In this document: positions 34,961-45,326 of the stretch, piece by piece
Numbering within the stretch: position 1 is the first letter of the stretch
How the letters are laid out: each line of letters begins with the position of its first letter
Source of the DNA: Ostreiculturibacter nitratireducens
GTDB taxonomy: Bacteria; Pseudomonadota; Alphaproteobacteria; Rhodobacterales; Rhodobacteraceae
DNA length: 64,000 nt
Direction of reading: 5' to 3'
Assembly (NCBI RefSeq): GCF_032670585.1
Contig: NZ_JAVQHL010000002.1
Span: 434,001-498,000 of the forward strand
Translations under genes and position numbers: made by a program
Notes under the pieces: model-generated
Told to the model about the DNA's origin: nothing
Seen by the model: only the letters and a program-made list of their open reading frames with translations
The model's database searches: none

Positions 34961-35446
34961 TCAGGCCAGGTGGTCGCGGAAGGCGTCGACCACCTCGCCA
35001 TAGACCTTGCGCTTGAAGGGGACGATGGCGGCGAGCATCTCGTCGGCCGTGACCCAGCGCCAGGTCGAGAACTCGGGGTGTTCAGTCTCGATGTCGATCT
35101 GGTCGTCGGTGCCCTTGAAGCGGAACAGGAACCAGCGCTGCTTCTGACCGCGGAACCTGCCGCCCCAGACCTTGCCGACGAGATCGTCTGGCAGGTCGTA
35201 GGTGACCCAGTCCGGCGACTTCGCGACGAATTCGACGAGGTCGGACGTCACGCCGGTCTCTTCCCAAAGCTCGCGGAGCGCCGCGGCGCGGGGCTTTTCG
35301 TCCTTGTCGATCCCGCCCTGCGGCATCTGCCATGCGGGCTGCTCGGTGTCCTTGCGCTGGCCGGCGAAGATCCGGCCCTCGCCGTTCATCAGAACGACGC
35401 CGACGCAGGGGCGATAGGGAAGGCGGGAAATCTCTTCCGGGGTCAT
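34961..35446 (-). CDS. rppH: RNA pyrophosphohydrolase
   Basis: A 161-residue Nudix hydrolase that removes pyrophosphate from the 5' end of mRNA and so opens it to decay. The opening YRPCVGVVLMNGEGRIFAGQR and PAWQMPQGGID are diagnostic for RppH. The Nudix box runs from Gly44 to Val66 with Glu50, Arg58, Glu59, Glu62 and Glu63 in place. Full length. It is the last gene of the conserved leftward block rsfS-rlmH-gpmI-envC-ctpA-rppH and lies 54 bp after ctpA. Confidence 0.95.
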   Translation of the reverse strand: MTPEEISRLPYRPCVGVVLMNGEGRIFAGQRKDTEQPAWQMPQGGIDKDEKPRAAALRELWEETGVTSDLVEFVAKSPDWVTYDLPDDLVGKVWGGRFRGQKQRWFLFRFKGTDDQIDIETEHPEFSTWRWVTADEMLAAIVPFKRKVYGEVVDAFRDHLA

Positions 35447-35500
35447 GGACGGTCTCGCGGCGGGGTGAACGGGAGCCGGCGGACCGGCTCCCTCGCGGGG

Positions 35501-36844
35501 TCACTCGGCCGGCTGGATCGCCGACAGGCCCTTCAGGATGTCGATCGCGTAGGCGAGCTGGTAATCCTCCTCGCGCAGCTTCGCGGCTTCCTCGGCGCGG
35601 GCCTGTTCCTCTTCGGCCTGACGCTTCTCGTCCTCGGTCATGGAGTCGTTCGTCAGCGAGCCACGCAGGTCGGCTTCCGACCGCGACCGCGTCGCGGCGC
35701 TTTCCTCGGACTCGTCGGTCTCGTCCGCCGGGCGCACCGTGGGTTGCTGCACGACGATGTCGGGCGCGATGCCGAGCGCCTGGATCGAGCGGCCGGACGG
35801 CGTGTAGTAGCGCGCCGTGGTCAGGCGCATGGCGCCTTCGCCCTTCAGCGGCATCACGGTCTGGACCGAGCCCTTGCCAAAGCTCTTCGTGCCCACGACG
35901 ATCGCGCGACGGTGGTCTTGCAGCGCGCCGGTGACGATTTCCGAAGCCGAGGCAGAGCCGCCGTTGATCAGCACGACGATCGGCTTGCCCTCGGCGAGGT
36001 CGCCCGGTTCGGCGTTGAAGCGTTCGCTGTCGCCCGGGTTGCGGCCGCGGGTGGAGACGATCTCGCCCTTGTCGAGGAAGGCGTCCGACACCGCGATGGC
36101 CTGGGTCAGGAGGCCGCCCGGGTTGTTGCGAAGGTCGAGGACGAAGCCATTGACCTTGTCCATGCCGCCGGCTTCCTCGACCACCTTCTTCAGCCCTTCC
36201 ACGAGGTTCGGGTAGGTCTGGTCGTTGAAGGTAGTCACACGCAGGACGACCGTGTTGCCCTCCAGACGCGTGCGCACGGCGGTCAGCTTGATCGTGTCGC
36301 GGATGATCGAGACGTCGAATGGTTCATCGATGCCCTCGCGGACCACGGTGATGATGATCTCCGAGCCCACCGGCCCGCGCATCATCTCGACCGCCTGGTC
36401 GAGCGTCAGGCCAAGGACGCTTTCGCCATCCACGTGGGTGATGAAGTCGCCCGCCTGCATCCCGGCCTCGGCCGCGGGCGTGCCGTCGATCGGAGAGACG
36501 ACCTTCACGAAGCCCTCTTCCTGCGTGACCTCGATCCCGAGACCGCCGAATTCGCCGCGCGTCTGAACGCGCATGTCGTCGAAGGCGTCGGGCGGCAGGT
36601 AGCTCGAATGCGGGTCGAGCGAGGTCAGCATTCCGTTGATCGCCGCCTCGATCAGCGCCTTCTCGTCCACCTCCTCGACATATTGCGCGCGGATGCGCTC
36701 GAAGATGTCACCGAAGAGGTCGAGCTGTTCGTAGACCGAAGTGGTCTTCGCAGCCTCCTGCGCGATCAGTGGCCCGGCGAACTGGGTCGTCACCAACGTC
36801 CCGGCCAGGGTGCCGCCCAGGAGGGCCATCATGTATTTCCGCAT
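35501..36844 (-). CDS. ctpA: C-terminal processing peptidase (S41 family)
   Basis: A 447-residue periplasmic serine protease. A signal peptide (MMALLGGTLAGTLVTTQFAGPLIAQ) ends near residue 29. The PDZ domain spans roughly 90-170 (GLGIEVTQEEGFVKVVSPIDGTPA). The catalytic dyad is Ser299 in NGGSASASEIV and Lys324 in KSFGKGSVQ. A glutamate-rich coiled stretch (MTEDEKRQAEEEQARAEEAAKLRE) forms the C-terminus. It trims C-termini of envelope proteins. It begins 13 bp after the EnvC-like gene, a pairing conserved in Rhodobacterales and suggestive of joint control of peptidoglycan hydrolases. Confidence 0.96.
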   Translation of the reverse strand: MRKYMMALLGGTLAGTLVTTQFAGPLIAQEAAKTTSVYEQLDLFGDIFERIRAQYVEEVDEKALIEAAINGMLTSLDPHSSYLPPDAFDDMRVQTRGEFGGLGIEVTQEEGFVKVVSPIDGTPAAEAGMQAGDFITHVDGESVLGLTLDQAVEMMRGPVGSEIIITVVREGIDEPFDVSIIRDTIKLTAVRTRLEGNTVVLRVTTFNDQTYPNLVEGLKKVVEEAGGMDKVNGFVLDLRNNPGGLLTQAIAVSDAFLDKGEIVSTRGRNPGDSERFNAEPGDLAEGKPIVVLINGGSASASEIVTGALQDHRRAIVVGTKSFGKGSVQTVMPLKGEGAMRLTTARYYTPSGRSIQALGIAPDIVVQQPTVRPADETDESEESAATRSRSEADLRGSLTNDSMTEDEKRQAEEEQARAEEAAKLREEDYQLAYAIDILKGLSAIQPAE

Positions 36845-36857
36845 CGTCAGCTTTTCC

Positions 36858-38006
36858 CTATTCGGAGCCCGGAGGCGCGAACCATTCCAGGGGGTCCACA
36901 GGCTCCTTGCCCTCTCTCAACTCTATATAGAGCGTTTCCGCCCCCGCGTTACCACCGCCTTCTTTCGTGCCGGCAAGAAACTCCGCCGCGAATTCCGCGG
37001 CCGCGGCGTCCGCCCCGCCCATGAGGCCGAGAGGCGTTCCCGCAGCCACCACGTCTCCGGTTTCACCATAAACGGTTCCGAGACCGGCGAGCACCAGGAG
37101 ATAACCTTCCGCGGGCTCAACGATCATCACGTTTTCGTAGTCGAGGAGCGGGCCCCGGTAACGGATCGTCGCGGGCCAGGGCGCAGTGACGAGCGCCTGC
37201 GGCAGCGTGGTGATCACGATTCCGGGCCGGGTGATGCCCGCGGCATCCGCTTCGCCCGCTCGGCGCAGGATCGTGCCGTGCACCGGCATCGGGAGGCTGC
37301 CCCTGGCGCCTTCGAAATCGTCCATCGGCGCGCCGATGTCGGTTTCCATCGTGGCGAGCCCGACGGCGAAGCCTTCCAGCGTGTCCGCGCTTTCGACGAG
37401 TTTCCGAATCTCTTCGGGGTCCTCGAGGTAGCGGCGGGGCAGGTCGGTGCGGTCCTGCATCGCCTGGCTCAGCGCGGTGCGCGCAGCCTGCGCGCTCGCG
37501 AGGCCGGCCAAAACCGTGGCGGCGGCATTCTCCTGAAGATCGCGCAACATGGCGATCTCCTCGAGATCGGCACGAAGCGCCTCTGCTTCGGCCTGCAGCG
37601 CGGGCGTCACGTCGGACAGGATCATCCCGGCGCGCACCGTTCCTTCGGGGCCCTCCGGATGCAACGTCAGCAGCGGCCCCGGCGCCTCGTTCGCGATCGC
37701 GGTCATCGCGCCCAGAAGCCGGCCAAGCCTGACCCGCTCGGCTTCGAACTCGGCGCGGATCTCTTCCTCCCGCAGGGCCGTTCGGCGGAGCGCGCCGCGC
37801 AGCGCGGCCAGGCCGTCTTCGTAGGCGCGGATCGTTGCCGTCAGCGCGGCCACGCGGTCCGATGCGCCCTGGGCTGCGTCGAGCCGGTCCGTCGCGGCGC
37901 GCAAGCTTTCGGAAGCGGCCATGGCAGAGGCTGCGAGCCCCTCTTCGGCCCTTGCGCCCGGCGCGAAGAGCGCCAGGGCGAGCAGTATCGCGCGCGCCTG
38001 CCTCAC
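36858..38006 (-). CDS. EnvC-like murein hydrolase activator, degenerate LytM
   Basis: A 382-residue periplasmic protein with a signal peptide (ILLALALFAPGARA), a long coiled-coil region (about 25-215) and a C-terminal LytM/M23 fold. The LytM zinc site is lost: the usual H-x-x-x-D and H-x-H residues are replaced, the end reading LYIELREGKEPVDPLEW instead of LHFEIR. It therefore cannot be a zinc endopeptidase and probably activates an amidase, as EnvC does for AmiA and AmiB. It lies 7 bp after gpmI and 13 bp before ctpA in a tight operon. Confidence 0.88.
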   Translation of the reverse strand: MRQARAILLALALFAPGARAEEGLAASAMAASESLRAATDRLDAAQGASDRVAALTATIRAYEDGLAALRGALRRTALREEEIRAEFEAERVRLGRLLGAMTAIANEAPGPLLTLHPEGPEGTVRAGMILSDVTPALQAEAEALRADLEEIAMLRDLQENAAATVLAGLASAQAARTALSQAMQDRTDLPRRYLEDPEEIRKLVESADTLEGFAVGLATMETDIGAPMDDFEGARGSLPMPVHGTILRRAGEADAAGITRPGIVITTLPQALVTAPWPATIRYRGPLLDYENVMIVEPAEGYLLVLAGLGTVYGETGDVVAAGTPLGLMGGADAAAAEFAAEFLAGTKEGGGNAGAETLYIELREGKEPVDPLEWFAPPGSE

Positions 38007-38013
38007 AGCCTCG

Positions 38014-39534
38014 TCACCGCACGATCAGCGTTTTTCCGGTCATCTCCGGCGGCACCTCGAGCCCCATGAGGTCGAGGACCGTCGGCGCGAGGTCGGAAAG
38101 CCGCCCCTCGCGCAGGCTGACACCCTTCGGGCCTCCGATCAGCGCGACCGGCACCGGGTTCGTCGTGTGCGCGGTATGCGGCCCGCCCGTGACAGGGTCC
38201 ACCATCGTCTCGCAGTTGCCATGGTCGGCCGTCAGGATCATCGCGCCCCCGGCCTTTTCGAGCGCCTCGAGCACGCGGCCGAGCCCCCGGTCCACCGCCT
38301 CGCAGGCCGCGATCGCCGCGGAAAGGATGCCCGTGTGTCCAACCATGTCGGGGTTGGCGTAGTTCACCACGATCAGGTCATATCCACTGCCGATCGCCTC
38401 GACGAGCTTGTCCGTCACCTCCGGCGCCGACATCTCGGGCTGAAGGTCGTATGTGGCGACCTTCGGGGACTTCGGCATGTAGCGGTCCTCGCCCTTCTCG
38501 GGGTCTTCCTTGCCGCCGTTCAGGAAGAAGGTGACGTGTGGGTATTTCTCTGTCTCGGCCAGGCGGAACTGCCGCAATCCGTGCTTCGCCACCCATTCGC
38601 CGAGCGTGTTCCTGATCTCGCGCTTCGGGAAGACCGTGGTCATGTAGGCGTTGTGGGCGTCCGAATACTCGACCATCCCGAGAAGCGCCGCCCATTCCGG
38701 CCGGGCCGAGGCGTCGAAGCCGTCGAAGCCCGCTGCGCCGAGGGCCGCGAGGATTTCCCGCGCGCGGTCGGCGCGGAAGTTGAGGCAGAAGAACCCGTCG
38801 CCGTCCTTCGCGCCTTCATAGCCCGCGATCACGGTCGGGGCGATGAACTCGTCCGTCTCGCCGCGCCCGTAGGCTGCGGCCACGGCCGTCGCGCCGTCGG
38901 CGGCGGTCTCGCCCTCGCCCGACACCATCGCGCGGAAGGCGCGCTCGACGCGCTCCCAGCGGTTGTCGCGGTCCATCGCCCAGTAGCGGCCGATGACGGT
39001 CCCGATCTTCGCGCCCTCGGGCAGCCCCGCGGCCAGCTGCGGCACGAAGGCGTCGGCCGACTTCGGCGGCACGTCGCGCCCGTCGGTGATCGCGTGGATC
39101 ACGACCGGGACGCCCGCGCCGGCGATCGCTTTCGCTGCGGCGAGGATGTGCAGGATATGCCCGTGGACGCCTCCGTCGGACACGACCCCCATCAGGTGCG
39201 CCGTCCCGCCCGAGGCTTTCAGCTTGTCGATGAAGGCGAGAAGGGCCTTGTTCCGGAAGAAGGACCCGTCCTCGATCGCGAGGTCGATCTGGCCGAGGTC
39301 CATCGCCACGACCCGCCCGGCGCCGATATTCGTGTGGCCGACTTCGGAGTTGCCCATCTGGCCCGCCGGCAGCCCCACGTCATGGCCATGCGTGATCAGC
39401 CGCGAATGCGGGCACGTCGCCATGACCCGGTCGTAGTTCGGTGTCTTGGAAAGCGCCACGGCGTTGGCTTTACGCTCCTCGCGGAGCCCCCAGCCGTCCA
39501 GGATGCAGAGAATGACGGGTTTCGGCACGGCCAT
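38014..39534 (-). CDS. gpmI: 2,3-bisphosphoglycerate-independent phosphoglycerate mutase
   Basis: A 506-residue alkaline-phosphatase-superfamily enzyme that interconverts 3- and 2-phosphoglycerate. It opens VILCILDGWGLRE with the metal Asp13, and the phosphoserine nucleophile is Ser63 in QMGNSEVGHTNIGAG. MLTADHGN-type (ILTADHGNCETMVD) and HTTNPVPVALIGG close the metal site. Full length with a MAVPKPVILC start. It is the third gene of the rsfS-rlmH operon; glycolysis and the serine genes at 10-14 kb share its substrate 3-phosphoglycerate. Confidence 0.97.
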   Translation of the reverse strand: MAVPKPVILCILDGWGLREERKANAVALSKTPNYDRVMATCPHSRLITHGHDVGLPAGQMGNSEVGHTNIGAGRVVAMDLGQIDLAIEDGSFFRNKALLAFIDKLKASGGTAHLMGVVSDGGVHGHILHILAAAKAIAGAGVPVVIHAITDGRDVPPKSADAFVPQLAAGLPEGAKIGTVIGRYWAMDRDNRWERVERAFRAMVSGEGETAADGATAVAAAYGRGETDEFIAPTVIAGYEGAKDGDGFFCLNFRADRAREILAALGAAGFDGFDASARPEWAALLGMVEYSDAHNAYMTTVFPKREIRNTLGEWVAKHGLRQFRLAETEKYPHVTFFLNGGKEDPEKGEDRYMPKSPKVATYDLQPEMSAPEVTDKLVEAIGSGYDLIVVNYANPDMVGHTGILSAAIAACEAVDRGLGRVLEALEKAGGAMILTADHGNCETMVDPVTGGPHTAHTTNPVPVALIGGPKGVSLREGRLSDLAPTVLDLMGLEVPPEMTGKTLIVR

Positions 39535-39607
39535 GGCGGGATCCCTTCACGAATGCGCGCCTCTTCTACGCCTGCCCGTGACGGGTAGCAACCGCCTGCC
39601 CGGGCCG

Positions 39608-40078
39608 TCAGACCCGGTGATACGGCGTGCCGGCGAGGATCGAGGCGGCGCGGTAGAGTTGTTCGGCCAGCATCACCCGCACAAGCATGTGCGGCCAGAC
39701 CATCTTGCCGAAGGAGAGCGAGAAATCCGCGCGGTCGCGCAGCGAGGGATGGATCCCGTCGGCGCCGCCGATGACAAAGGCCGCGTCGCCGCGCCCGGCG
39801 TCCCGCCAGCGCGCGAGTTCCGCGGCGAAATCCGGCGAGGACAGCGTCTTTCCCCGTTCGTCGAGAACGGCGAGAACCGCGCCGTCCGGCACCGCGCGGG
39901 ACAGAAGCTCGGCCTCGGCAGCCATGCCACCGCCCTTCTTGTCCTCGACCTCATGCACGACCGCCGGGCCGAGCCCCAAGGCCCGCCCGGTTCGGTCAAA
40001 CCGTGTCAGGTAGTCGTCGACCAGCGCACGTTCCGGCCCCGCCCTCAGGCGGCCCACGGCGCAGATATGCAGGCGCAT
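39608..40078 (-). CDS. rlmH: 23S rRNA pseudouridine(1915) N3-methyltransferase
   Basis: A 156-residue SPOUT methyltransferase acting on pseudouridine 1915 of assembled 70S ribosomes. The family landmarks are LDERGKTLSSPDFAAELARW, the knotted SAM site FVIGGADGIHPSLR, and the C-terminal LSFGKMVWPHMLVRVMLAEQLYRA followed by YHRV. The ATG overlaps the rsfS stop by one base (TGATG), so translation is coupled. An in-frame extension to 40132 into rsfS was rejected because 156 residues is the family norm. Confidence 0.97.
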   Translation of the reverse strand: MRLHICAVGRLRAGPERALVDDYLTRFDRTGRALGLGPAVVHEVEDKKGGGMAAEAELLSRAVPDGAVLAVLDERGKTLSSPDFAAELARWRDAGRGDAAFVIGGADGIHPSLRDRADFSLSFGKMVWPHMLVRVMLAEQLYRAASILAGTPYHRV

Positions 40079-40461
40079 CAGGCCTTGACCGGCTGCGCCC
40101 CCGTGCCCGCCGCGGAGCCCGACGGGTGCCACATCTTCTCGAGCTGGTAGAACTCGCGCACTTCCGGGCGGAACACGTGGACGATGACATCGCCCGCGTC
40201 GATCAGCACCCAGTCGCCCGCGTCCTTGCCCTCGGTCTTGCAGATGATGCCATACTCGTGCTTGAGCCGCTCCATCAGCTTTTCCGCGATGGCCGCGACC
40301 TGGCGCGACGAGCGGCCGGAGCAGATCACCATGTGATCGGCCATGGCGGACCGGCCGCGCAGGTCGATCGTCACCACCTCTTCCGCCTTGTCGTCATCGA
40401 GTGAGGAAAGGATGCGTTCCAGGAGCTCGTCACTGGAAACTTCCTTCAGCGCCGCCGTCAT
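40078..40461 (-). CDS. rsfS: Ribosomal silencing factor RsfS
   Basis: A 127-residue protein that binds uL14 and blocks 30S/50S joining when nutrients are short. The core is typical: LDDDKAEEVVTIDLRGRSAMADHMVICSGRSSRQVAAIAEKL, then EGKDAGDWVLIDAGDVIVHVFRPEVREFYQLEKMW. It leads the six-gene block that runs to rppH and shares a TGATG overlap with rlmH. The 147-bp region upstream, to the end of the mechanosensitive channel gene, probably holds the promoter, but I could not pick boxes with confidence. Confidence 0.96.
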   Translation of the reverse strand: MTAALKEVSSDELLERILSSLDDDKAEEVVTIDLRGRSAMADHMVICSGRSSRQVAAIAEKLMERLKHEYGIICKTEGKDAGDWVLIDAGDVIVHVFRPEVREFYQLEKMWHPSGSAAGTGAQPVKA

Positions 40462-40608
40462 GGGCGCCGCCGATGCGGTCTGAACGCCAACCGCCGTTGC
40501 GTTGATAGACAGGACATTGTCCTCCTTGGTTGCGCGCCGTAACTGCCCCGGCGCGAGGCACAGTCAAAAAATAGCATCGCGATAGTGAAATCTCAATGGA
40601 TGGAGGGC

Positions 40609-41925
40609 TTATTCGGCGGATCTTGTCTCGATCCGGCTGCCCTCGAGAACACGAATCTCGCGCTGAGGGAAGGGGATAGAGATGTCGTGTTCCTTGAACG
40701 CATCCCAGAGCGCCAGGTAGACGTTGCCGCGGATGTTCGTCAGACCCTCCACGGGATCGCGGATCCAGAAGCGCAGGATGTAGTCCACCGAACTGTCGCC
40801 GAAGCCGACGACATGGCAGACCGCGGGCTTGTTGCCGAGGACCCGAGGCACCGACATCGCGGCTTCGACGGCGATCTTGCGGACCTTGTGGGGGTCATTG
40901 TCGTAGGACGTGCCGAAGAACAGGTCGAGACGGACGAAGTCGTTGGAATGGGACCAGTTCACCACCTGCCCGGTGATCAGGTCCTCGTTCGGGATCAGGT
41001 ATTCCTTGCCGTCCCGCGTGACGACCGAGACGTAGCGCGCGCCGAGCGAGTTGATCCAGCCGAAGGTGTCGCCGAGCGAGATCACGTCCCCGGGCTTCAC
41101 CGACTTGTCGAGAAGGATGATCATGCCCGAAACGAGGTTCGACACGACCTTCTGCAGGCCGAAGCCGAGGCCGACGCCGATCGCGCCCGACAGGACCGCA
41201 AGGCCGGTGAGATCGAAGCCCACCGCCTTCAGGCCGATGAAGAAGGCCGAACCATAGAGCAGGATCTGCAGGAACTTGACCGTGAGGACCCGCATCGAGG
41301 GCGACATGTCCTCGTTTTCGCGAATCCTCCGTGCGGCGTTTTGGGACAGGAACCGCGCGGCCATGAACAGGAGGGCGGTGACGACGAGCGCCTTCAGGAT
41401 CGCCAGCACCGAAAGCCGGAAGTCCCCGAACTCGATGGCGAGGTTTTCGAGGAACACGGCGATGTCATCGGCGAGACCGAGGAAGTGGAGCGTCACGTAG
41501 GTCAGGGCGCCCCAGCGCACGATTCGCCTGAGCGTCGTGTTGCGGACAATCCGTGCGGCCAGGCTGACGACGAGCCAGGCGGTCGCAAGCGTCGCCACGC
41601 CCTCCACCAGGAGCCAGCGCGAGGGAAAGGGCGACATCTGCCGGAGTACGCCGACCGCGACCCACGCCAGGGTGACGAACACGATGCCTCTCGTCCGCTG
41701 CTGGAACGTGAGGGTCAGTCGAAGGCGCCATTTGGCCCAGCCTTCACGCGCCTTCAGCCAGTCGTAGATCCTTTGGGCGAAAAGGAATCGCACGCCGTGC
41801 GCGACGATGGCGATGGCGACGATGATCGCGATCTGCTCCCGTCTGGGCGGCAGGACGAGAGATTTGAGGAAGCTCTCGATCTGCCCCCAGATGCCCTGTG
41901 CGGAATCGACCAGTGTCGGATCCAT
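40609..41925 (-). CDS. MscS-family mechanosensitive channel
   Basis: A 438-residue small-conductance-type channel with extra N-terminal membrane helices. Five or so hydrophobic segments precede the pore helix, seen as LAVLSGAIGVGLGFGLQKVVSNLVSGMIILLDKSVKPGD, the MscS signature. The soluble vestibule follows: VSVVTRDGKEYLIPNEDLITGQVVNWS. Such channels release solutes on hypo-osmotic shock, consistent with a bacterium that handles glycine betaine and DMSP. The start at MDPTLVDS is preferred; in-frame codons continue upstream to 42012. It stands alone, divergent from leuC. Confidence 0.9.
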   Translation of the reverse strand: MDPTLVDSAQGIWGQIESFLKSLVLPPRREQIAIIVAIAIVAHGVRFLFAQRIYDWLKAREGWAKWRLRLTLTFQQRTRGIVFVTLAWVAVGVLRQMSPFPSRWLLVEGVATLATAWLVVSLAARIVRNTTLRRIVRWGALTYVTLHFLGLADDIAVFLENLAIEFGDFRLSVLAILKALVVTALLFMAARFLSQNAARRIRENEDMSPSMRVLTVKFLQILLYGSAFFIGLKAVGFDLTGLAVLSGAIGVGLGFGLQKVVSNLVSGMIILLDKSVKPGDVISLGDTFGWINSLGARYVSVVTRDGKEYLIPNEDLITGQVVNWSHSNDFVRLDLFFGTSYDNDPHKVRKIAVEAAMSVPRVLGNKPAVCHVVGFGDSSVDYILRFWIRDPVEGLTNIRGNVYLALWDAFKEHDISIPFPQREIRVLEGSRIETRSAE

Positions 41926-42200
41926 CGACTGCGCATGCCCTCCCTTTCCTCTGGTGCCACTTTGGCAGCTTGGCCACGCGGCGCAAGCCCGCTCTGGCCG
42001 GATGCGAGCCATTGCCTAGAGGCGCGAAAGCGCTTAGATAGCGCGCCATGACACGCTTTTTCGACATCGGAGACCGCGCCCGCCTTCCGTGGCGCTTTCA
42101 CGGCGAAAGCCGCTCCGTTCTCGCGCGACTTTGACGCAGCCGTCGCACGCGCGCGGCCGCCTGTCACCCCTATCCTATCGCTATTCGAAAGATCAAAGCC

Positions 42201-43604
<1,404 letters not shown>

Positions 43605-43630
43605 CGGCGACCAGATAAAGGACAAGAACG

Positions 43631-44236
<606 letters not shown>

Positions 44237-44260
44237 GAACGCTTGCGCTACAAGATATTG

Positions 44261-44288
44261 GGCCGCCTTTCGGGGCGGCCTTTTTTTT
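44261..44288 (+). terminator. Rho-independent terminator of leuCD
   Basis: GGCCGCC at 44261-44267 pairs with GGCGGCC at 44274-44280 across a six-base loop and is followed by eight T. It lies 25 bp beyond the leuD stop. The following 200 bases to the next gene contain no feature I can support. Confidence 0.95.
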
Positions 44289-44489
44289 GCCGCAAACTGA
44301 GGCCCGGATGCACCAGTTCTGCCGTCAAAATGCCGGAAATCCTTGCTTTTCTCCTAGGGCCGATTGAACCGCCTCTGAATGCACGTAAGGATTGCGCGGT
44401 ATGAGGCAGCCCGTCTCGAAGGGCGGGGAAACGAGCTGGAAGAAGTGCCCGGCGATGACCGGCTCCGGCCAGTTTGAAGGGATGGGGAT

Positions 44490-45326
44490 GTGTTTGCCCG
44501 GATAAGTGGCGCGCTGGGTCGTGCCGTTCTGGTCCTAGTTCTGATTGCGACGCCCTCGTTGATCGTTCCGGGGGTTCCGTCGGACACGACGCAGGTCGTC
44601 GCCCTGGTCGCGCTTTTCGCCGCGGCGCTCACCTACTTCGAATACGCTTCACCCTATCCCTGTCTCGTGGAATTCCGCGATGCGCCGCCCTTCAACCGGG
44701 TGCGCTTCATGTCGCTTTTCCTGACGGTCGTTCTGCTGTCCCTGGTCTGCAAGGGCCGGACCGAGCCTACGACGCTCACCTATTTCGTCGAGATCCTCGG
44801 GCAGAAGGTGGGCGCTGCCTTCGACTTCCCGTTCAGCCCCGTCCAGATAATGACGAAGATGCTGCCCGAAGGTGTCGACCCGGCGCGTCTTGCGTTCGTC
44901 CAGATGGCCGGCGGCGTGGCCTACCTCGTTTCGCTCCTGACGCTCGCGATCTTCGTGATCCTGATGCGGACGCTTGGCTGGCCCTCGCGCGAAGGCATGT
45001 TCAACGTCTGGGTGAACCTCCCGACCTTTGACCCGACCACGGGCGGCGACGTCGTGCGCCGGCTGAACCGCGACGCGGTCTTCAACATCGTGATGGGCTT
45101 CCTGCTGCCCTTCCTCATTCCGCTGGTCGTGATGACCGCGTCGCTGTCGCTTTCGCCGGTGACGCTGGAGGATGACCAGACCCTGATCTGGACAATGACG
45201 GCATGGGCATTCCTTCCGGCCAGCCTTTTCATGCGCGGCATCGCGATGGGCCGGGTCGCCGGCATGATCGCGGCGCGCCGCCGGATGAGCAACGCCCGCG
45301 ACGAGGCCGGTTTGCAGCCGGCCTGA
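44490..45326 (+). CDS. Multi-pass membrane protein, unknown function
   Basis: A 278-residue membrane protein that I do not recognise. Five or six hydrophobic segments are visible: LVLVLIATPSLIVPG, VVALVALFAAALTYFEY, FMSLFLTVVLLSLVC, AYLVSLLTLAIFVILM, VMGFLLPFLIPLVVM and a last pair near 240. Between segments lie NVWVNLPTFDPTTGGDVVRRLNRDAVFN, a conserved-looking cytoplasmic or periplasmic loop. The start is a GTG with GAAGGGATGGGG upstream; an overlapping ATG two bases earlier opens another frame and stops at once. The next gene, an exported phosphodiesterase, overlaps its 3' end, so they are probably coexpressed. Confidence 0.75.
   Translation: MFARISGALGRAVLVLVLIATPSLIVPGVPSDTTQVVALVALFAAALTYFEYASPYPCLVEFRDAPPFNRVRFMSLFLTVVLLSLVCKGRTEPTTLTYFVEILGQKVGAAFDFPFSPVQIMTKMLPEGVDPARLAFVQMAGGVAYLVSLLTLAIFVILMRTLGWPSREGMFNVWVNLPTFDPTTGGDVVRRLNRDAVFNIVMGFLLPFLIPLVVMTASLSLSPVTLEDDQTLIWTMTAWAFLPASLFMRGIAMGRVAGMIAARRRMSNARDEAGLQPA

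Noticed and set aside
42048..42134. 28-codon frame (MTRFFDIGDRARLPWRF...) before leuC
   Set aside because: Not rich in Leu codons and no attenuator hairpin, so not supported as a leu leader; no ribosome site.
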